A stretch of 64,000 nucleotides of DNA from Kribbella steppae (GTDB taxonomy: Bacteria > Actinomycetota > Actinomycetes > Propionibacteriales > Kribbellaceae), in NCBI RefSeq assembly GCF_004342025.1, contig NZ_SLWN01000001.1, forward strand, positions 186,001 to 250,000, read 5' to 3'. The notes under the pieces are model-generated. The model had not been told where the DNA came from, ran no database searches, and worked only from the letters and a program-made list of their open reading frames with translations. Positions 22,885 to 32,058 of the stretch are shown here, in pieces (position 1 is the first letter of the stretch; every line of letters begins with the position of its first letter). The translations under genes and the position numbers were made by a program.

Positions 22885-23739
22885 TCATCCAGTACCTGCC
22901 GCGGCCAGCACAGCGCGCCGGGTCAGGACCGACGCCAGGTGCCGCCGGTACTCGGCGTCACCGTTGAGGTCGGTCACCGGAGACGTCCCGTCGGCTGCCC
23001 GGGCGGCGGCCTCGCGGACGGCTTCGGCGGTCGCCGGCCGGCCGATCAGCAGGTCCTCGACCGCGGTCGCCCGGATCGGCGTCGAGCCCATGTTGGTCAG
23101 CCCGACCCGCGCCTCGGCGATCGAGTCCCCGTCCAGCCGGACCGCGGCTGCGACGGCGACGATCGACCACTGCTGCGCGACCCGGTTGAACTTCTCGTAG
23201 TGCGCTCCCCAGCCGGTGTACTTCGGCACCCGTACCTCGACCAGCAGTTCGTCCTCGGCGAGCGCCGTACTGAACACGCCCTGGAAGAAGTCGCCGGCGG
23301 CAACGGTACGACGGCCTTCCGCGCCGGCGATCACGAACGACGCGTCCAACGCGACCGCGACCGCCGGCAGGTCGCCGGCCGGATCGGCATGGGCCAGCGA
23401 ACCGCCGAACGTCCCGCGGTGTCGCACCTGCGGATCCCCGATCGTTGCCGTGGCCAACGAAATCAGCCGGGCGTGCTCGCCGACCAGCGGATCTGACTGG
23501 ACCGTGCTGTGCGATGTCATCGCACCGATCACCAGCGCGTCCCCGTCGTCGCGGACGCCGCGCAAATCGTCGATCTTCCCAATGTCGACAATCGACTCCG
23601 GCGCGGCCAAGCGCAACCGCAGCACGGGCATCAGGCTCTGACCGCCGGCCAGCACCTTGGCGTCGGAGTGTTCGCGCAGCAACGCCACCGCCTCGTCGAC
23701 CGACGTCGGTGTGAAGTACTCAAAGGCCGCGGGAATCAT
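22885..23739 (-). CDS. coxM: Molybdenum hydroxylase FAD subunit (CoxM type)
   Basis: This 284-residue medium subunit binds FAD and passes electrons from the Fe-S subunit to an acceptor. It has AGGQSLMPVLRLRLAAPESIVDIG and ATIGDPQVRHRGTFGGSLAHADPAGD, the FAD pyrophosphate motifs of the CoxM/CutM family, followed by the CO dehydrogenase flavoprotein C-terminal domain. The ATG at 23739 follows GGGAGG and overlaps the coxL stop as ATGA. A longer open frame to 23787 lacks family support. Confidence 0.92.
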   Translation of the reverse strand: MIPAAFEYFTPTSVDEAVALLREHSDAKVLAGGQSLMPVLRLRLAAPESIVDIGKIDDLRGVRDDGDALVIGAMTSHSTVQSDPLVGEHARLISLATATIGDPQVRHRGTFGGSLAHADPAGDLPAVAVALDASFVIAGAEGRRTVAAGDFFQGVFSTALAEDELLVEVRVPKYTGWGAHYEKFNRVAQQWSIVAVAAAVRLDGDSIAEARVGLTNMGSTPIRATAVEDLLIGRPATAEAVREAAARAADGTSPVTDLNGDAEYRRHLASVLTRRAVLAAAGTG

Positions 23740-26120
23740 GACTCCGCACCTCCCTGCAAGGCTTTCCAGACCCGGTACGGCGTACATGGCATCGGCACGT
23801 CCGACACACCGAGATGGCGAACCGCGTCGATCACCGCGTTCACCACGGCCGGAGTCGACGCGATCGTGCCCGCCTCGCCGACGCCCTTCACCCCCAACTG
23901 GTTCGTCGTCGCCGGGGTCTCGGTGCGTGCGGTCTCGATCGACGGCAGATCGGCCGACGACGGGACCAGATAGTCGACGAACGACCCGGTGATCAAGGTG
24001 CCGGTCTCGTCGTGCACCGCTTCCTCGAACAGCGCCTGCGCGATGCCCTGCGCGATACCGCCGTGCACCTGGCCCTCGACGATCAGTGGATTGACGACAA
24101 TCCCAACGTCGTCAACGCTCACGTACGACCGGATCGTCGTGGCACCGGTCTCCGTGTCGACCTCGACCGCGCAAAGGTGAGTACCGTGCGGGAACGAGAA
24201 GTCGTCCGGCTCCAACGTCGCGTCCGCATCGAGCGACCGCTCCGCACCGCCGTCGAGCTTGTGCCCCTGGAACACCGCGAACGCCAACTCCCCCAGCGTC
24301 ATCCCCGACTCGGTGCCACGCACGCCGAACCGGCCGCCGCTGAAGTCGAGGTCGTCCGCGTTGGCCTCGAGCAGCTGGGCCGCGATCGGCTTCGCCTTCT
24401 CGATCACCTTGTCGGCCGCGGCAAGCACGGCCATCCCGCCGACCGCGAGCGACCGCGAGCCGTACGTGTCCAGTCCGCGCCCGGCGACCTGCGTGTCGCC
24501 GTGCAGCACTTCCACGTCCTCGAAGGCGACGCCCAGCCGATCGGCGACCAGCTGACTCCACGCCGTCTCGTGCCCCTGGCCGTGCGGGCTCGTCCCGGTG
24601 ATCACCTCGACTTTGCCGGTCGGCAACATCCGGATCGACGCGTGTTCCCAACCGCCACCGACGTACCCCATCGAGCCGAGCCAGCGCGACGGCGCCAGCC
24701 CGCACATCTCGGTGTACGTCGAGACGCCGATGCCGAGCTGGACCGGGTCGCCGGACTCGCGCCGCTTCAGTTGTTCGGCGCGCAGGTCGTCGTACCCGAA
24801 GAGCTCCTTGGCCTTGGCAGTCGCGGCCTCGTAGTTGCCGGAGTCGTAACGCAGCCCGGTCACGGTCGGGAACGGGAACTCGTTGTGCTTGATCCAGTTC
24901 CGTTCGCGGACCTCGAGCGGGTCGACGCCGAGCTGCGCGGCGAGTTCGTCCATCATCCGCTCGACCACGAACGTCGCCTCCGGCCGCCCGGCGCCGCGGT
25001 AGGCGTCCGTCCAGGTCAGGTTGGTGAAGACGTTGGTGCAGCTCAGCCGGTACGCCGGGAACTTGTAGATGCCGTTGTACATCAGGGCCCCGAGGATCGG
25101 GACGCCGGCCGAGACGAGCCCGAGGTACGCGCCCATGTTGGCGAGCAGATCGACCTTGAGACCGGTGACGTTGCCGTCGCGGTCAGCAGCGAGGGTGACC
25201 TTCTGCCACTGGTCGCGGCCGTGGTGGGCCGCCATCAGCGACTCCGACCTGGTTTCGCTGTATTTACAGGGCTTTCCGGTACGGCGGGCCGCGATCACCG
25301 TGAGCACTTCCTCCGGCGTGAACTGCAGCTTGCCGCCGAATCCGCCGCCGACGTCGGGAGCGATCACGCGGATCTTGTGCTCCGGGATGCCGAGAACCAG
25401 CGAGATGAAGATCTTCACGAAGTGCGGAACCTGGGTCGAGTCCCACACCGTGAGCTGTTCGCTGGTGGGGTCGACCACGATCGACCGCGGCTCCATGAAC
25501 GACGGGATCAGCCGCTGCTGGCGGAACTCGCGCTCGATCACGATGCCGTCGTCGCGCGCTGCCGCGATCGCGGTCTCGACCTCGCCGCCGTGGCCGGCCT
25601 CGGCCGAGTCGTAGACGAAGGTGGCCGACACGTTGGTGCCGAGACCGGGATGCGCGAGCACCTCGTCGGCGGCGGCCGCCTTCAGGTCGAGCGCGGCCGG
25701 AAGCTCCTCGTAGTCCACGTCGACCAGGTCGGCCGCATCGCACGCCTCGGCCGCGCTCCGGGCCACCACGACGGCGACGATCTCGCCGGCGAAGTTCACC
25801 GTGTCGACGGCGATGGACGGGTGGTCCGGCTGCACCTGTTCAGGCGTAGCCGTCCAGGCGAACGGCAGCCCGCCTTGCTCATCGGCGAGATCGGCGCCGG
25901 TCAGTACGGTGACCACGCCGGAAGCCGCTCGTGCGGACTCGGTGTCGACACCGGTGACCCGCGCGTGGGCGAAGGGGCTGCGAACCATCGCGAGGTGCAG
26001 CATGCCGGGCAGTACGACGTTGTCGGTCCAGCGGGTCCGGCCGGTGATCAGCCGGGCGTCCTCCTTGCGCCGACGGGGATTGCCGATCTCGGCGACCGGG
26101 CGTTCCTCGGTGGCGGTCAT
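23736..26120 (-). CDS. coxL: Molybdenum hydroxylase large subunit, form II CoxL type
   Basis: This 794-residue catalytic subunit carries molybdopterin cytosine dinucleotide. The active-site loop near residue 375 reads AYRGAGR, the form II signature, rather than the AYRCSFR of true aerobic CO dehydrogenase. The catalytic glutamate is present in KGVGEAGT near the C terminus, and cofactor loops VGGGFGGK and [11 protein letters not shown] are intact. The start at 26120 overlaps the coxS stop as ATGA, so the far longer open frame is rejected. Form II enzymes oxidise aldehydes or N-heterocycles in known cases, and the substrate here is undetermined. Confidence 0.93.
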   Translation of the reverse strand: MTATEERPVAEIGNPRRRKEDARLITGRTRWTDNVVLPGMLHLAMVRSPFAHARVTGVDTESARAASGVVTVLTGADLADEQGGLPFAWTATPEQVQPDHPSIAVDTVNFAGEIVAVVVARSAAEACDAADLVDVDYEELPAALDLKAAAADEVLAHPGLGTNVSATFVYDSAEAGHGGEVETAIAAARDDGIVIEREFRQQRLIPSFMEPRSIVVDPTSEQLTVWDSTQVPHFVKIFISLVLGIPEHKIRVIAPDVGGGFGGKLQFTPEEVLTVIAARRTGKPCKYSETRSESLMAAHHGRDQWQKVTLAADRDGNVTGLKVDLLANMGAYLGLVSAGVPILGALMYNGIYKFPAYRLSCTNVFTNLTWTDAYRGAGRPEATFVVERMMDELAAQLGVDPLEVRERNWIKHNEFPFPTVTGLRYDSGNYEAATAKAKELFGYDDLRAEQLKRRESGDPVQLGIGVSTYTEMCGLAPSRWLGSMGYVGGGWEHASIRMLPTGKVEVITGTSPHGQGHETAWSQLVADRLGVAFEDVEVLHGDTQVAGRGLDTYGSRSLAVGGMAVLAAADKVIEKAKPIAAQLLEANADDLDFSGGRFGVRGTESGMTLGELAFAVFQGHKLDGGAERSLDADATLEPDDFSFPHGTHLCAVEVDTETGATTIRSYVSVDDVGIVVNPLIVEGQVHGGIAQGIAQALFEEAVHDETGTLITGSFVDYLVPSSADLPSIETARTETPATTNQLGVKGVGEAGTIASTPAVVNAVIDAVRHLGVSDVPMPCTPYRVWKALQGGAES

Positions 26121-26584
26121 TGCGCACCTCCGGCGGCCGCAGCCTGAACCGCACGCACGATGTTCTGGTAGCCGGTGCAGCGGCAGAGGTTGCCCTCGAG
26201 CCCGAGCCGGATCTCCTCCTCGGTCGGGTTCGGGTTGTCGGCCAGCAGATCCAGCGATTGCATGATCATGCCGGGCGTGCAGTAGCCGCACTGCAAGGCG
26301 TGGTTCTCGTGGAAGGCCTGCTGCATCGGGTGCAACTGCCCGTTGGTCGCGAGGCCCTCGATCGTGGTGACCTCGTGCCCGTCGGCCTGGACCGCGAACA
26401 GCGAGCACGACTTCACACTTCGCCCGTCGAGGTGGACCGTGCACACACCGCAGTTCCCGGTGTCGCATCCGACCACTGTCCCTGTCTTTCCCAGCTGCTC
26501 GCGCAGGTAATGCACCAGCAGCGTGCGCGGCTCCACGTCGTCCGTGTAGCTGCTTCCGTCGACTTGCACCGTGATCCGGGTCAT
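26117..26584 (-). CDS. coxS: Molybdenum hydroxylase 2Fe-2S subunit (CoxS type)
   Basis: This 155-residue small subunit holds two [2Fe-2S] clusters. The plant-ferredoxin-like domain has [16 protein letters not shown], and the helical domain has [12 protein letters not shown] and [12 protein letters not shown]. The ATG at 26584 follows GGAGG, and the 22 upstream residues of the open frame are not family sequence. It is the first structural gene of the S-L-M-G set. A 239-base gap before it, without a gene, probably contains the structural-gene promoter. Confidence 0.94.
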   Translation of the reverse strand: MTRITVQVDGSSYTDDVEPRTLLVHYLREQLGKTGTVVGCDTGNCGVCTVHLDGRSVKSCSLFAVQADGHEVTTIEGLATNGQLHPMQQAFHENHALQCGYCTPGMIMQSLDLLADNPNPTEEEIRLGLEGNLCRCTGYQNIVRAVQAAAAGGAQ

Positions 26585-26823
26585 CGCCCCGCCTCCAGAA
26601 GTAGGCACCCACCTGGACCCGATCCTGCTCTCGTGTGATCTCCACCACAAGAGATCGGACCACTGCCAAACACCTGGCCAGTGCCAGCCAGGGATGGAGT
26701 GGGCGCTGGCGACGTGGATGGATGGCCGAGGCTGGTGCTGCCGGTGCCGGGCCCGTCCCGCCGAGACGTGCGGGACGGGTGCATGCGCCGGGCCCGTGGT
26801 CGGGGTGAGGGGTGGCGGGGTGG

Positions 26824-28020
26824 TCAGTGGTGGATGGGGCCGGGGTGGGTTGTGAGGCGGGTGCCGGCGCCGCCCCAGCGGAGGGCGATGATTTCGGCGG
26901 CGATGCTGACCGCGGTCTCTTCGGGAGTCCGGGCGCCGAGGTCGAGGCCGATCGGGCTGGCCAAGCGGGCGATCTCGGTCTCCGTGAGGCCGGCTTCGCG
27001 GAGGCGCTTCAGCCGGTCGTCGTGGGTACGGCGGGAGCCCATCGCGCCGATGTAGCCGAGTTCCGGCAGACGCAGCGCGACCTCCAGGAGCGGTACGTCG
27101 AACTTGGGGTCGTGCGTGAGCACGCAGATCACCGTCCGCCCGTCGATCCGCCCAGCCGCGGCCTCAGCCGAGAGATACCGATGCGGCCAGTCGACAACGA
27201 CCTCATCCGCCGACGGGAACCGCGAGGCCGTTGCGAACACCCCGCGCGCATCGCACACCGTCACCCGATAACCGAGGAACGCGCCGAGCTTCGCCACCGC
27301 CGCCGCGAAGTCGATCGCGCCGAAGACCAACAGCCGCGGCACCGGTGCGTACGACGACACGAATACCCGCATCCCCTCACCACGCCGCTGCCCGTCCGGC
27401 CCGTACTCCAACGTCTCCGTCCGCCCCGCCGCCAACAGCCCCCGCGCATCGTCAGCCACCGCATCATCAGCCCGCTCCGACCCCAGACTCCCCACCGTCC
27501 CCGCCGAGGTCCCACCAGCCCCACCCGCCGACGGCGCATCCGACGGCGTACCCATCGACGGCGCGCCCGCCACGGCCTCGTCGACTGGACGCACCACCAG
27601 CCGGCGGCCGAGTCGGGCCGAGTCCGGATGGGCAACCACAGTTGCGACCGCGACCGGTCGGCCAGCGTCGATGTCGGCTGCCACCTCGTCCAGCCAGGGG
27701 TACGACGTTCTGTCGACGCGCTCGACGAAGATATCGATGATGCCGCCGCAGGTGAGGCCGACCGCGAAGGCCGACTCGTCGCTCACGCCGTACCGTTGCA
27801 GCACCGGCTCACCGGACTCCAGGATCTCCTCACCGAGTTGGTAGACCGCGCCCTCGACGCAGCCACCCGAGACGCTGCCGACCGCCTCGCCGTCGGGTCC
27901 GACCAGCATCACCGCGCCAGGCGGCCGCGGCGCCGACTCGAACGTCGCCACAACGGTGCCCACGGCAACCGACTCCCCCGCGCGCCACCACTCCACCAAC
28001 CGCTCGAGCACGTCACGCAT
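26824..28020 (-). CDS. XdhC/CoxI family molybdenum cofactor insertion factor
   Basis: This 398-residue maturation protein belongs to the XdhC/CoxI family that sulphurates and inserts the molybdenum cofactor. The N-terminal XdhC_CoxI domain has [20 protein letters not shown] and [14 protein letters not shown]. The C-terminal Rossmann domain has [20 protein letters not shown] and [17 protein letters not shown]. Between them, at about residues 150-195, is a Gly/Ala/Ser/Thr-rich insert absent from typical members. Its start overlaps the coxE stop by eight bases, placing it in the same transcript as the AAA and VWA genes. Confidence 0.9.
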   Translation of the reverse strand: MRDVLERLVEWWRAGESVAVGTVVATFESAPRPPGAVMLVGPDGEAVGSVSGGCVEGAVYQLGEEILESGEPVLQRYGVSDESAFAVGLTCGGIIDIFVERVDRTSYPWLDEVAADIDAGRPVAVATVVAHPDSARLGRRLVVRPVDEAVAGAPSMGTPSDAPSAGGAGGTSAGTVGSLGSERADDAVADDARGLLAAGRTETLEYGPDGQRRGEGMRVFVSSYAPVPRLLVFGAIDFAAAVAKLGAFLGYRVTVCDARGVFATASRFPSADEVVVDWPHRYLSAEAAAGRIDGRTVICVLTHDPKFDVPLLEVALRLPELGYIGAMGSRRTHDDRLKRLREAGLTETEIARLASPIGLDLGARTPEETAVSIAAEIIALRWGGAGTRLTTHPGPIHH

Positions 28021-29107
28021 CGGCTACCACCTTCAGAAGATCCGCAAAGCTGGCCAGGCTGTGTCCCGCGACCAGGTCGTCCAGGTGCGGCAGTACGGCG
28101 ACGATCCCGGCCTGCACCGGCATGTACCCAGGCTTGCCACGATGCGGGTTCAGCCAGACCACCCGGTGTGCCAGACCCGCCAGCCGCTCCAACTGGGCAC
28201 CGAGCAGCGACGCGTCCCCGCGCTCCCACCCGTCACTGCACACGACCACGACCGCCCGCCGCGCAGTACCGCGCTGACCCCAGCGATCCAGGAACACCTT
28301 CAGCACCTCACCGAGTCGTGTTCCGCCCGACCAGTCCGGTACGACGTCGCCAGCGAGCCGCAACGCAAACTCGGGGTCGCGGTGGCGCAGTGCCGGTGTG
28401 ACCCGGGTCAGCCGAGTGCCCATGGTGAAGACCTCCACCGACCGCGGTGCAGCCAGGACGAGCGTGTGAGCCAGTCGCAGCAGACTGTCGGCGTACGGGC
28501 GCATCGAGCCGGACACATCGACGAGCAGTACGACGCGACGGGGCCTGGTGCCGCGTCGGCGGTAGAGGACTCGGCCGGGCTCGCCGACCTGGCGCAACTG
28601 GGCGCGCAACGTCCGCCGCGGGTCGATGTCGCCTCGGTGCGACGGGCGGCGCCGGGCGGCGCGCCGGACCGGGCTCCGGGGGCGGAGTGTGCCGAAGAGC
28701 CTGGCCAGCTCGGCCCGGTCGCTTGCGGACAGTTCGGCGACGTCGCGGTGGCGCAGGACTTCCGTCGTACTCGCGGAGACGTTGAGCGAGCGGTCGCTGT
28801 CCTCACCGTCAGCGGCCTCGTCGACATCGAGGGCTGCCTGCACCGTCGTCGACGTCGGCGTACGGCGAACAGCCCGGCCCGACCGTTCACCGGAGAACCA
28901 GGCGGCGAACACCTCGTCGTACCGCGCAGTGTCGTCCGGCCCGCTGCACAGCGCGGCGCGGCCGGCCCAGTAGACGTCGGCGGCGACAGCAGCGTCCAGC
29001 GCGGCGACAGCTCGGAGGAAAAGGTGGACGCGATCGGCGGTGACGGCCAGGCCCGCGTGCCGGAGTGCCGATGCGAAACCGGCCAAGGCGAGGTCTGGAG
29101 CGGTCAT
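28013..29107 (-). CDS. coxE: VWA domain protein (CoxE type)
   Basis: This 364-residue protein ends in a von Willebrand A domain with a complete metal-ion site: VVLLVDVSGSMRPYADS (DxSxS), WSGGTRLGEVL and VVVVCSDGWERGD. Its helical N-terminal part is typical of CoxE. In carboxydotrophs CoxE works with the AAA+ chaperone CoxD to build the copper- or sulphur-containing Mo centre. The ATG at 29107 is seven bases beyond the coxD stop. The longer upstream frame only reads through coxD. Confidence 0.9.
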   Translation of the reverse strand: MTAPDLALAGFASALRHAGLAVTADRVHLFLRAVAALDAAVAADVYWAGRAALCSGPDDTARYDEVFAAWFSGERSGRAVRRTPTSTTVQAALDVDEAADGEDSDRSLNVSASTTEVLRHRDVAELSASDRAELARLFGTLRPRSPVRRAARRRPSHRGDIDPRRTLRAQLRQVGEPGRVLYRRRGTRPRRVVLLVDVSGSMRPYADSLLRLAHTLVLAAPRSVEVFTMGTRLTRVTPALRHRDPEFALRLAGDVVPDWSGGTRLGEVLKVFLDRWGQRGTARRAVVVVCSDGWERGDASLLGAQLERLAGLAHRVVWLNPHRGKPGYMPVQAGIVAVLPHLDDLVAGHSLASFADLLKVVADA

Positions 29108-29114
29108 GGTCGCC

Positions 29115-30011
29115 TCAGCTCGCCAGCAACCGGTCCAGCGACTCACGCACCCGGTCCGTGTCTTCCCGGTACTTGAGCACCGCCCCCAGCGTCGCGGCCG
29201 CCGCCTCGATATCGAGCGTTTCCGTGCCCAGTGCGTCGAGCGCACGCGCCCAGTCGAGGGTCTCCGCGACGCCCGGCGGCTTGAGCAGGTCCATGTCGCG
29301 CATCCGCTGCACCGAGCGCGCCACCTGTTCGGCGAGCCGCTGCGACACCTCTGGCAGCCGGGTGCGCACGATCTCGACCTCACGGGCCAGACCGGGGTGG
29401 TCGATCCAGTGGTAGAGGCAGCGACGCTTCAGCGCGTCGTGGACCTCGCGGGTCCGGTTGGAGGTGAGTACGACGATCGGCGGGACCTCGGCGGTGATCG
29501 TGCCGAGCTCCGGGATCGTCACCTCGTGGGTCGACAGCACCTCGAGCAGGAACGCCTCGAACTCGTCGTCGGCCCGGTCGATCTCGTCCACCAGTAGTAC
29601 GGCGGGACTCTCCCGAAGCGCTCGCAACACCGGACGGGCGAGCAGGAACCGCTCGTCGAACAGAGACTTCTCGACCTCTTCGAGGGCAGCGTTGGTGGTT
29701 TCGACGTCCGGGTCGGCTCGGGTCGCCTCGACGGTGCGCAGATGCAGGATCTGGCGCGGGAAGTCCCAGTCGTAGAGGGCTTGAGTCGAGTCGATGCCCT
29801 CGTAGCACTGCAGCCGGATCAGCTGGACGCCGAGCGCTTCGGCGATAGCGGCGGCGAGTGAGGTCTTGCCGGTGCCTGGTTCGCCCTCGAGCAGCAGCGG
29901 GCGGTGCAGGGCGAGCGCGAGGTAGCCGACCGTGGCCAAGCCGTCGTCCGCGAGATACCCGGTACCGCGCAGACGGTCAGCGAGCTCTGCGGCGGAGCCG
30001 ACGGACTTCAT
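29115..30011 (-). CDS. coxD: MoxR-type AAA+ ATPase (CoxD type)
   Basis: This 298-residue AAA+ chaperone of the MoxR family has Walker A GEPGTGKTSLA, Walker B AVLLVDEIDRAD, sensor 1 VVLTSNRTREV and a C-terminal lid domain. Together with the VWA partner it remodels the hydroxylase during cofactor maturation. The frame is open to 30203. The ATG at 30011 is preferred because the AAA core starts soon after it and TAATGC, a possible -10 box, ends seven bases upstream, so it may be leaderless. Confidence 0.92.
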   Translation of the reverse strand: MKSVGSAAELADRLRGTGYLADDGLATVGYLALALHRPLLLEGEPGTGKTSLAAAIAEALGVQLIRLQCYEGIDSTQALYDWDFPRQILHLRTVEATRADPDVETTNAALEEVEKSLFDERFLLARPVLRALRESPAVLLVDEIDRADDEFEAFLLEVLSTHEVTIPELGTITAEVPPIVVLTSNRTREVHDALKRRCLYHWIDHPGLAREVEIVRTRLPEVSQRLAEQVARSVQRMRDMDLLKPPGVAETLDWARALDALGTETLDIEAAAATLGAVLKYREDTDRVRESLDRLLAS

Positions 30012-30049
30012 CTGCACAGCATTACCCGACGCGCCGACGTTGCCAAGGC

Positions 30050-30697
30050 TCAGCCGAGCCGATGCCCCTCCGGCAATCCCTCGACCGTGTCCACATCCAC
30101 CCCATCGGCGAGGTCGCCACACTCGACCTCCACCGGCGGATGCTGCTTGAGGTAAACCCGAGCGCCCTGGTCCCCGACCGAGGTAGCAATCACCCCGTCC
30201 CAATGGTCACGACCGAGTACGACGGGGTGCCCCGGAGTCCCGTGGTAGACGGCCCGAACCAGGGCCGACCGGTCGGCCTGGGCCGCTAGGCGCCGGACGA
30301 CATCGGCGGTGAGACCGGGAACATCAACAGGCACGATGAGCGCCGCGCTGGGGAGAGGTACGGGTGGCACCACGGAGAGCGCGGGGTGGTGAGTCGCGGC
30401 CGGGCCGCGCTGCGGATCGGCGAGGCGCTGGAGCGCTGTCAGCCCGGCTCGGAGGGACGCGCCCATCCCCTCCTGCCAGTCGGTTGCCTCGACCAGTTCG
30501 ACCGAGTCATCCAGTTCAGCCGCCACCTGGTCGGCGGAGGCGCCGATCACGGCAAGCACCGGGGAGCACCCAGCCTCACCCAGCACGCGCGCCGTGCGGG
30601 CCGCCCACGAGACACCCTCCGGGTCGCGGATGAGGGCTTTGGGGGCGCCCATGCGGTGGCCGGCGCCGGCGGCCAGGAGCAGTCCTGCGATCTTCAC
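30050..30697 (-). CDS. MobA/MocA-like nucleotidyltransferase
   Basis: This 215-residue protein is a NTP-transferase of the MocA/MobA type, which attaches CMP or GMP to molybdopterin. The N-terminal nucleotide motif LLLAAGAGHRMGAPKALI is clear, followed by a metal-binding PVDVPGL and a C-terminal GTPGHPVVLGRDHWD. Molybdenum hydroxylases of this family use the cytosine dinucleotide form, so cytidylyl transfer is the likelier reaction. It heads the maturation block 38 bases before coxD and is divergent from nadA. Confidence 0.88.
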   Translation of the reverse strand: MKIAGLLLAAGAGHRMGAPKALIRDPEGVSWAARTARVLGEAGCSPVLAVIGASADQVAAELDDSVELVEATDWQEGMGASLRAGLTALQRLADPQRGPAATHHPALSVVPPVPLPSAALIVPVDVPGLTADVVRRLAAQADRSALVRAVYHGTPGHPVVLGRDHWDGVIATSVGDQGARVYLKQHPPVEVECGDLADGVDVDTVEGLPEGHRLG

Positions 30698-30770
30698 TCT
30701 CGGAGGGTAGCGATTTCACAGTCTGAGCAGTGACGTCTACCACGCAGCGCAAGGGGCGCGACGTGGCACG

Positions 30771-31961
30771 ATGTTTGACGTGACGACTACTGCGGATGGC
30801 CCGAAGGCTCTTCCTCTGCTGTTCCTGGGACAGAACACCGACCCTCACTCGGAGCGGGGCGTCGAGTGCCCGGGCGCGCTGCCGCCGGCCTCCGACCCGG
30901 ATCTGGTCGAGCGGGCACTCAAGGCGAAGGCGGCGCTCGGCGACCAGGTGTTCGTACTCGGTCACCACTACCAGCGCGACGAAGTGATCCAGTTCGCCGA
31001 TGTCACCGGTGACTCGTTCAAGCTGGCCCGTGACGCCGCGGCCCGGCCGGACGCGCCGTACATCGTCTTCTGTGGTGTGCACTTCATGGCCGAGTCGGCC
31101 GACATCCTGACGAACGAGCAGCAGACGGTGATCCTGCCCGACCTCGCGGCCGGTTGCTCGATGGCGGACATGGCCCGGATCCAGCAGGTCGAGGCGGCCT
31201 GGGACGCGCTCGCCGACGCGGGCGTCGCCGACGTGACCGTGCCGGTCACGTACATGAACTCCAGCGCCGACATCAAGGCGTTCTGCGGCCGCAACGGCGG
31301 CGCCGTCTGTACGTCGAGCAACGCGGACACCGCGCTCGAATGGGCCTTCCAGCAGGGCGAGAAGGTGTTGTTCCTGCCCGACCAGCACCTGGGCCGCAAC
31401 ACCGCCGTACTGAAGATGGGCCTGAGCCTGGACGACTGCGTCGTCTACGACCCGCACAAGCCGGGCGGCGGGCTCACCCGCGAGCAGCTCGCGGCCGCGA
31501 AGATGATCCTGTGGCGCGGGCACTGCTCGGTGCACGGCCGCTTCACCGCCGCCTCGGTCGACGACGTCCGGGCGCGGGTCCCCGGTGTCAACGTGATCGT
31601 CCACCCCGAGTGCCAGCACGAGGTCGTCACCAAGGCGGACCTGGTCGGCTCGACGGAGTACATCATCCAGACCCTCGAGGCGGCCGAGCCCGGTACGTCG
31701 TGGGCCGTCGGCACCGAGCTCAACCTGGTCCAGCGGCTGGCCAAGCAGCACACCGACAAGAACATCGTCTTCCTCGACAAGACGGTCTGCTACTGCGCCA
31801 CCATGAACCGGATCGACCTGCCGCACTTCGTCTGGGCGCTGGAGAACCTGGTCGCCGGCCACGTCGTCAACCCGATCAAGGTCGACGCCGACACCGAGAA
31901 GTACGCCAAGCTCGCCCTCGACCGCATGCTCGCCCTCCCCGGCAAAACCGCCCGCGACTGA
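30771..31961 (+). CDS. nadA: Quinolinate synthase
   Basis: This 396-residue 4Fe-4S enzyme condenses iminoaspartate with dihydroxyacetone phosphate to make quinolinate for NAD synthesis. It has VLGHHYQRDEVIQFADVTGDS, and the three cluster cysteines lie in DLAAGCSMAD, VHPECQHEV and DKTVCYCATM. Length and order match the long actinobacterial type. No nadB or nadC follows, which is unusual since these three genes are often together. A large nested inverted repeat follows the stop. Confidence 0.96.
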   Translation: MFDVTTTADGPKALPLLFLGQNTDPHSERGVECPGALPPASDPDLVERALKAKAALGDQVFVLGHHYQRDEVIQFADVTGDSFKLARDAAARPDAPYIVFCGVHFMAESADILTNEQQTVILPDLAAGCSMADMARIQQVEAAWDALADAGVADVTVPVTYMNSSADIKAFCGRNGGAVCTSSNADTALEWAFQQGEKVLFLPDQHLGRNTAVLKMGLSLDDCVVYDPHKPGGGLTREQLAAAKMILWRGHCSVHGRFTAASVDDVRARVPGVNVIVHPECQHEVVTKADLVGSTEYIIQTLEAAEPGTSWAVGTELNLVQRLAKQHTDKNIVFLDKTVCYCATMNRIDLPHFVWALENLVAGHVVNPIKVDADTEKYAKLALDRMLALPGKTARD

Positions 31962-31966
31962 CCGCA

Positions 31967-32051
31967 TTTGGCTGGTTGACCCACCGTCTACAGGGTTTGC
32001 CACCCTGAATCCGGGTGCCAAACCCACAATCCGACGGGTCAGCCAGCCAAA
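31967..32051. terminator. Nested inverted repeat after nadA, probable bidirectional terminator
   Basis: Outer arms TTTGGCTGGTTGACCC (31967-31982) and GGGTCAGCCAGCCAAA (32036-32051) pair with one mismatch. Inside, GGGTTTGCCACCC (31993-32005) pairs with GGGTGCCAAACCC (32013-32025), again with one mismatch. The structure sits exactly between two convergent genes. It lacks a long T tract. Confidence 0.6.
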
Positions 32052-32058
32052 TTGGGAA

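Noticed and set aside
23736..26120. Genuine aerobic CO dehydrogenase
   Set aside because: The active-site loop is AYRGAGR instead of AYRCSFR, so the CO-oxidising form I assignment is not supported.
26585..26823. Regulatory hairpin in the gap before coxS
   Set aside because: CACTGCCA and TGGCCAGTG pair only with a gap. The structure is too weak to list, though a promoter somewhere in this gap is likely.
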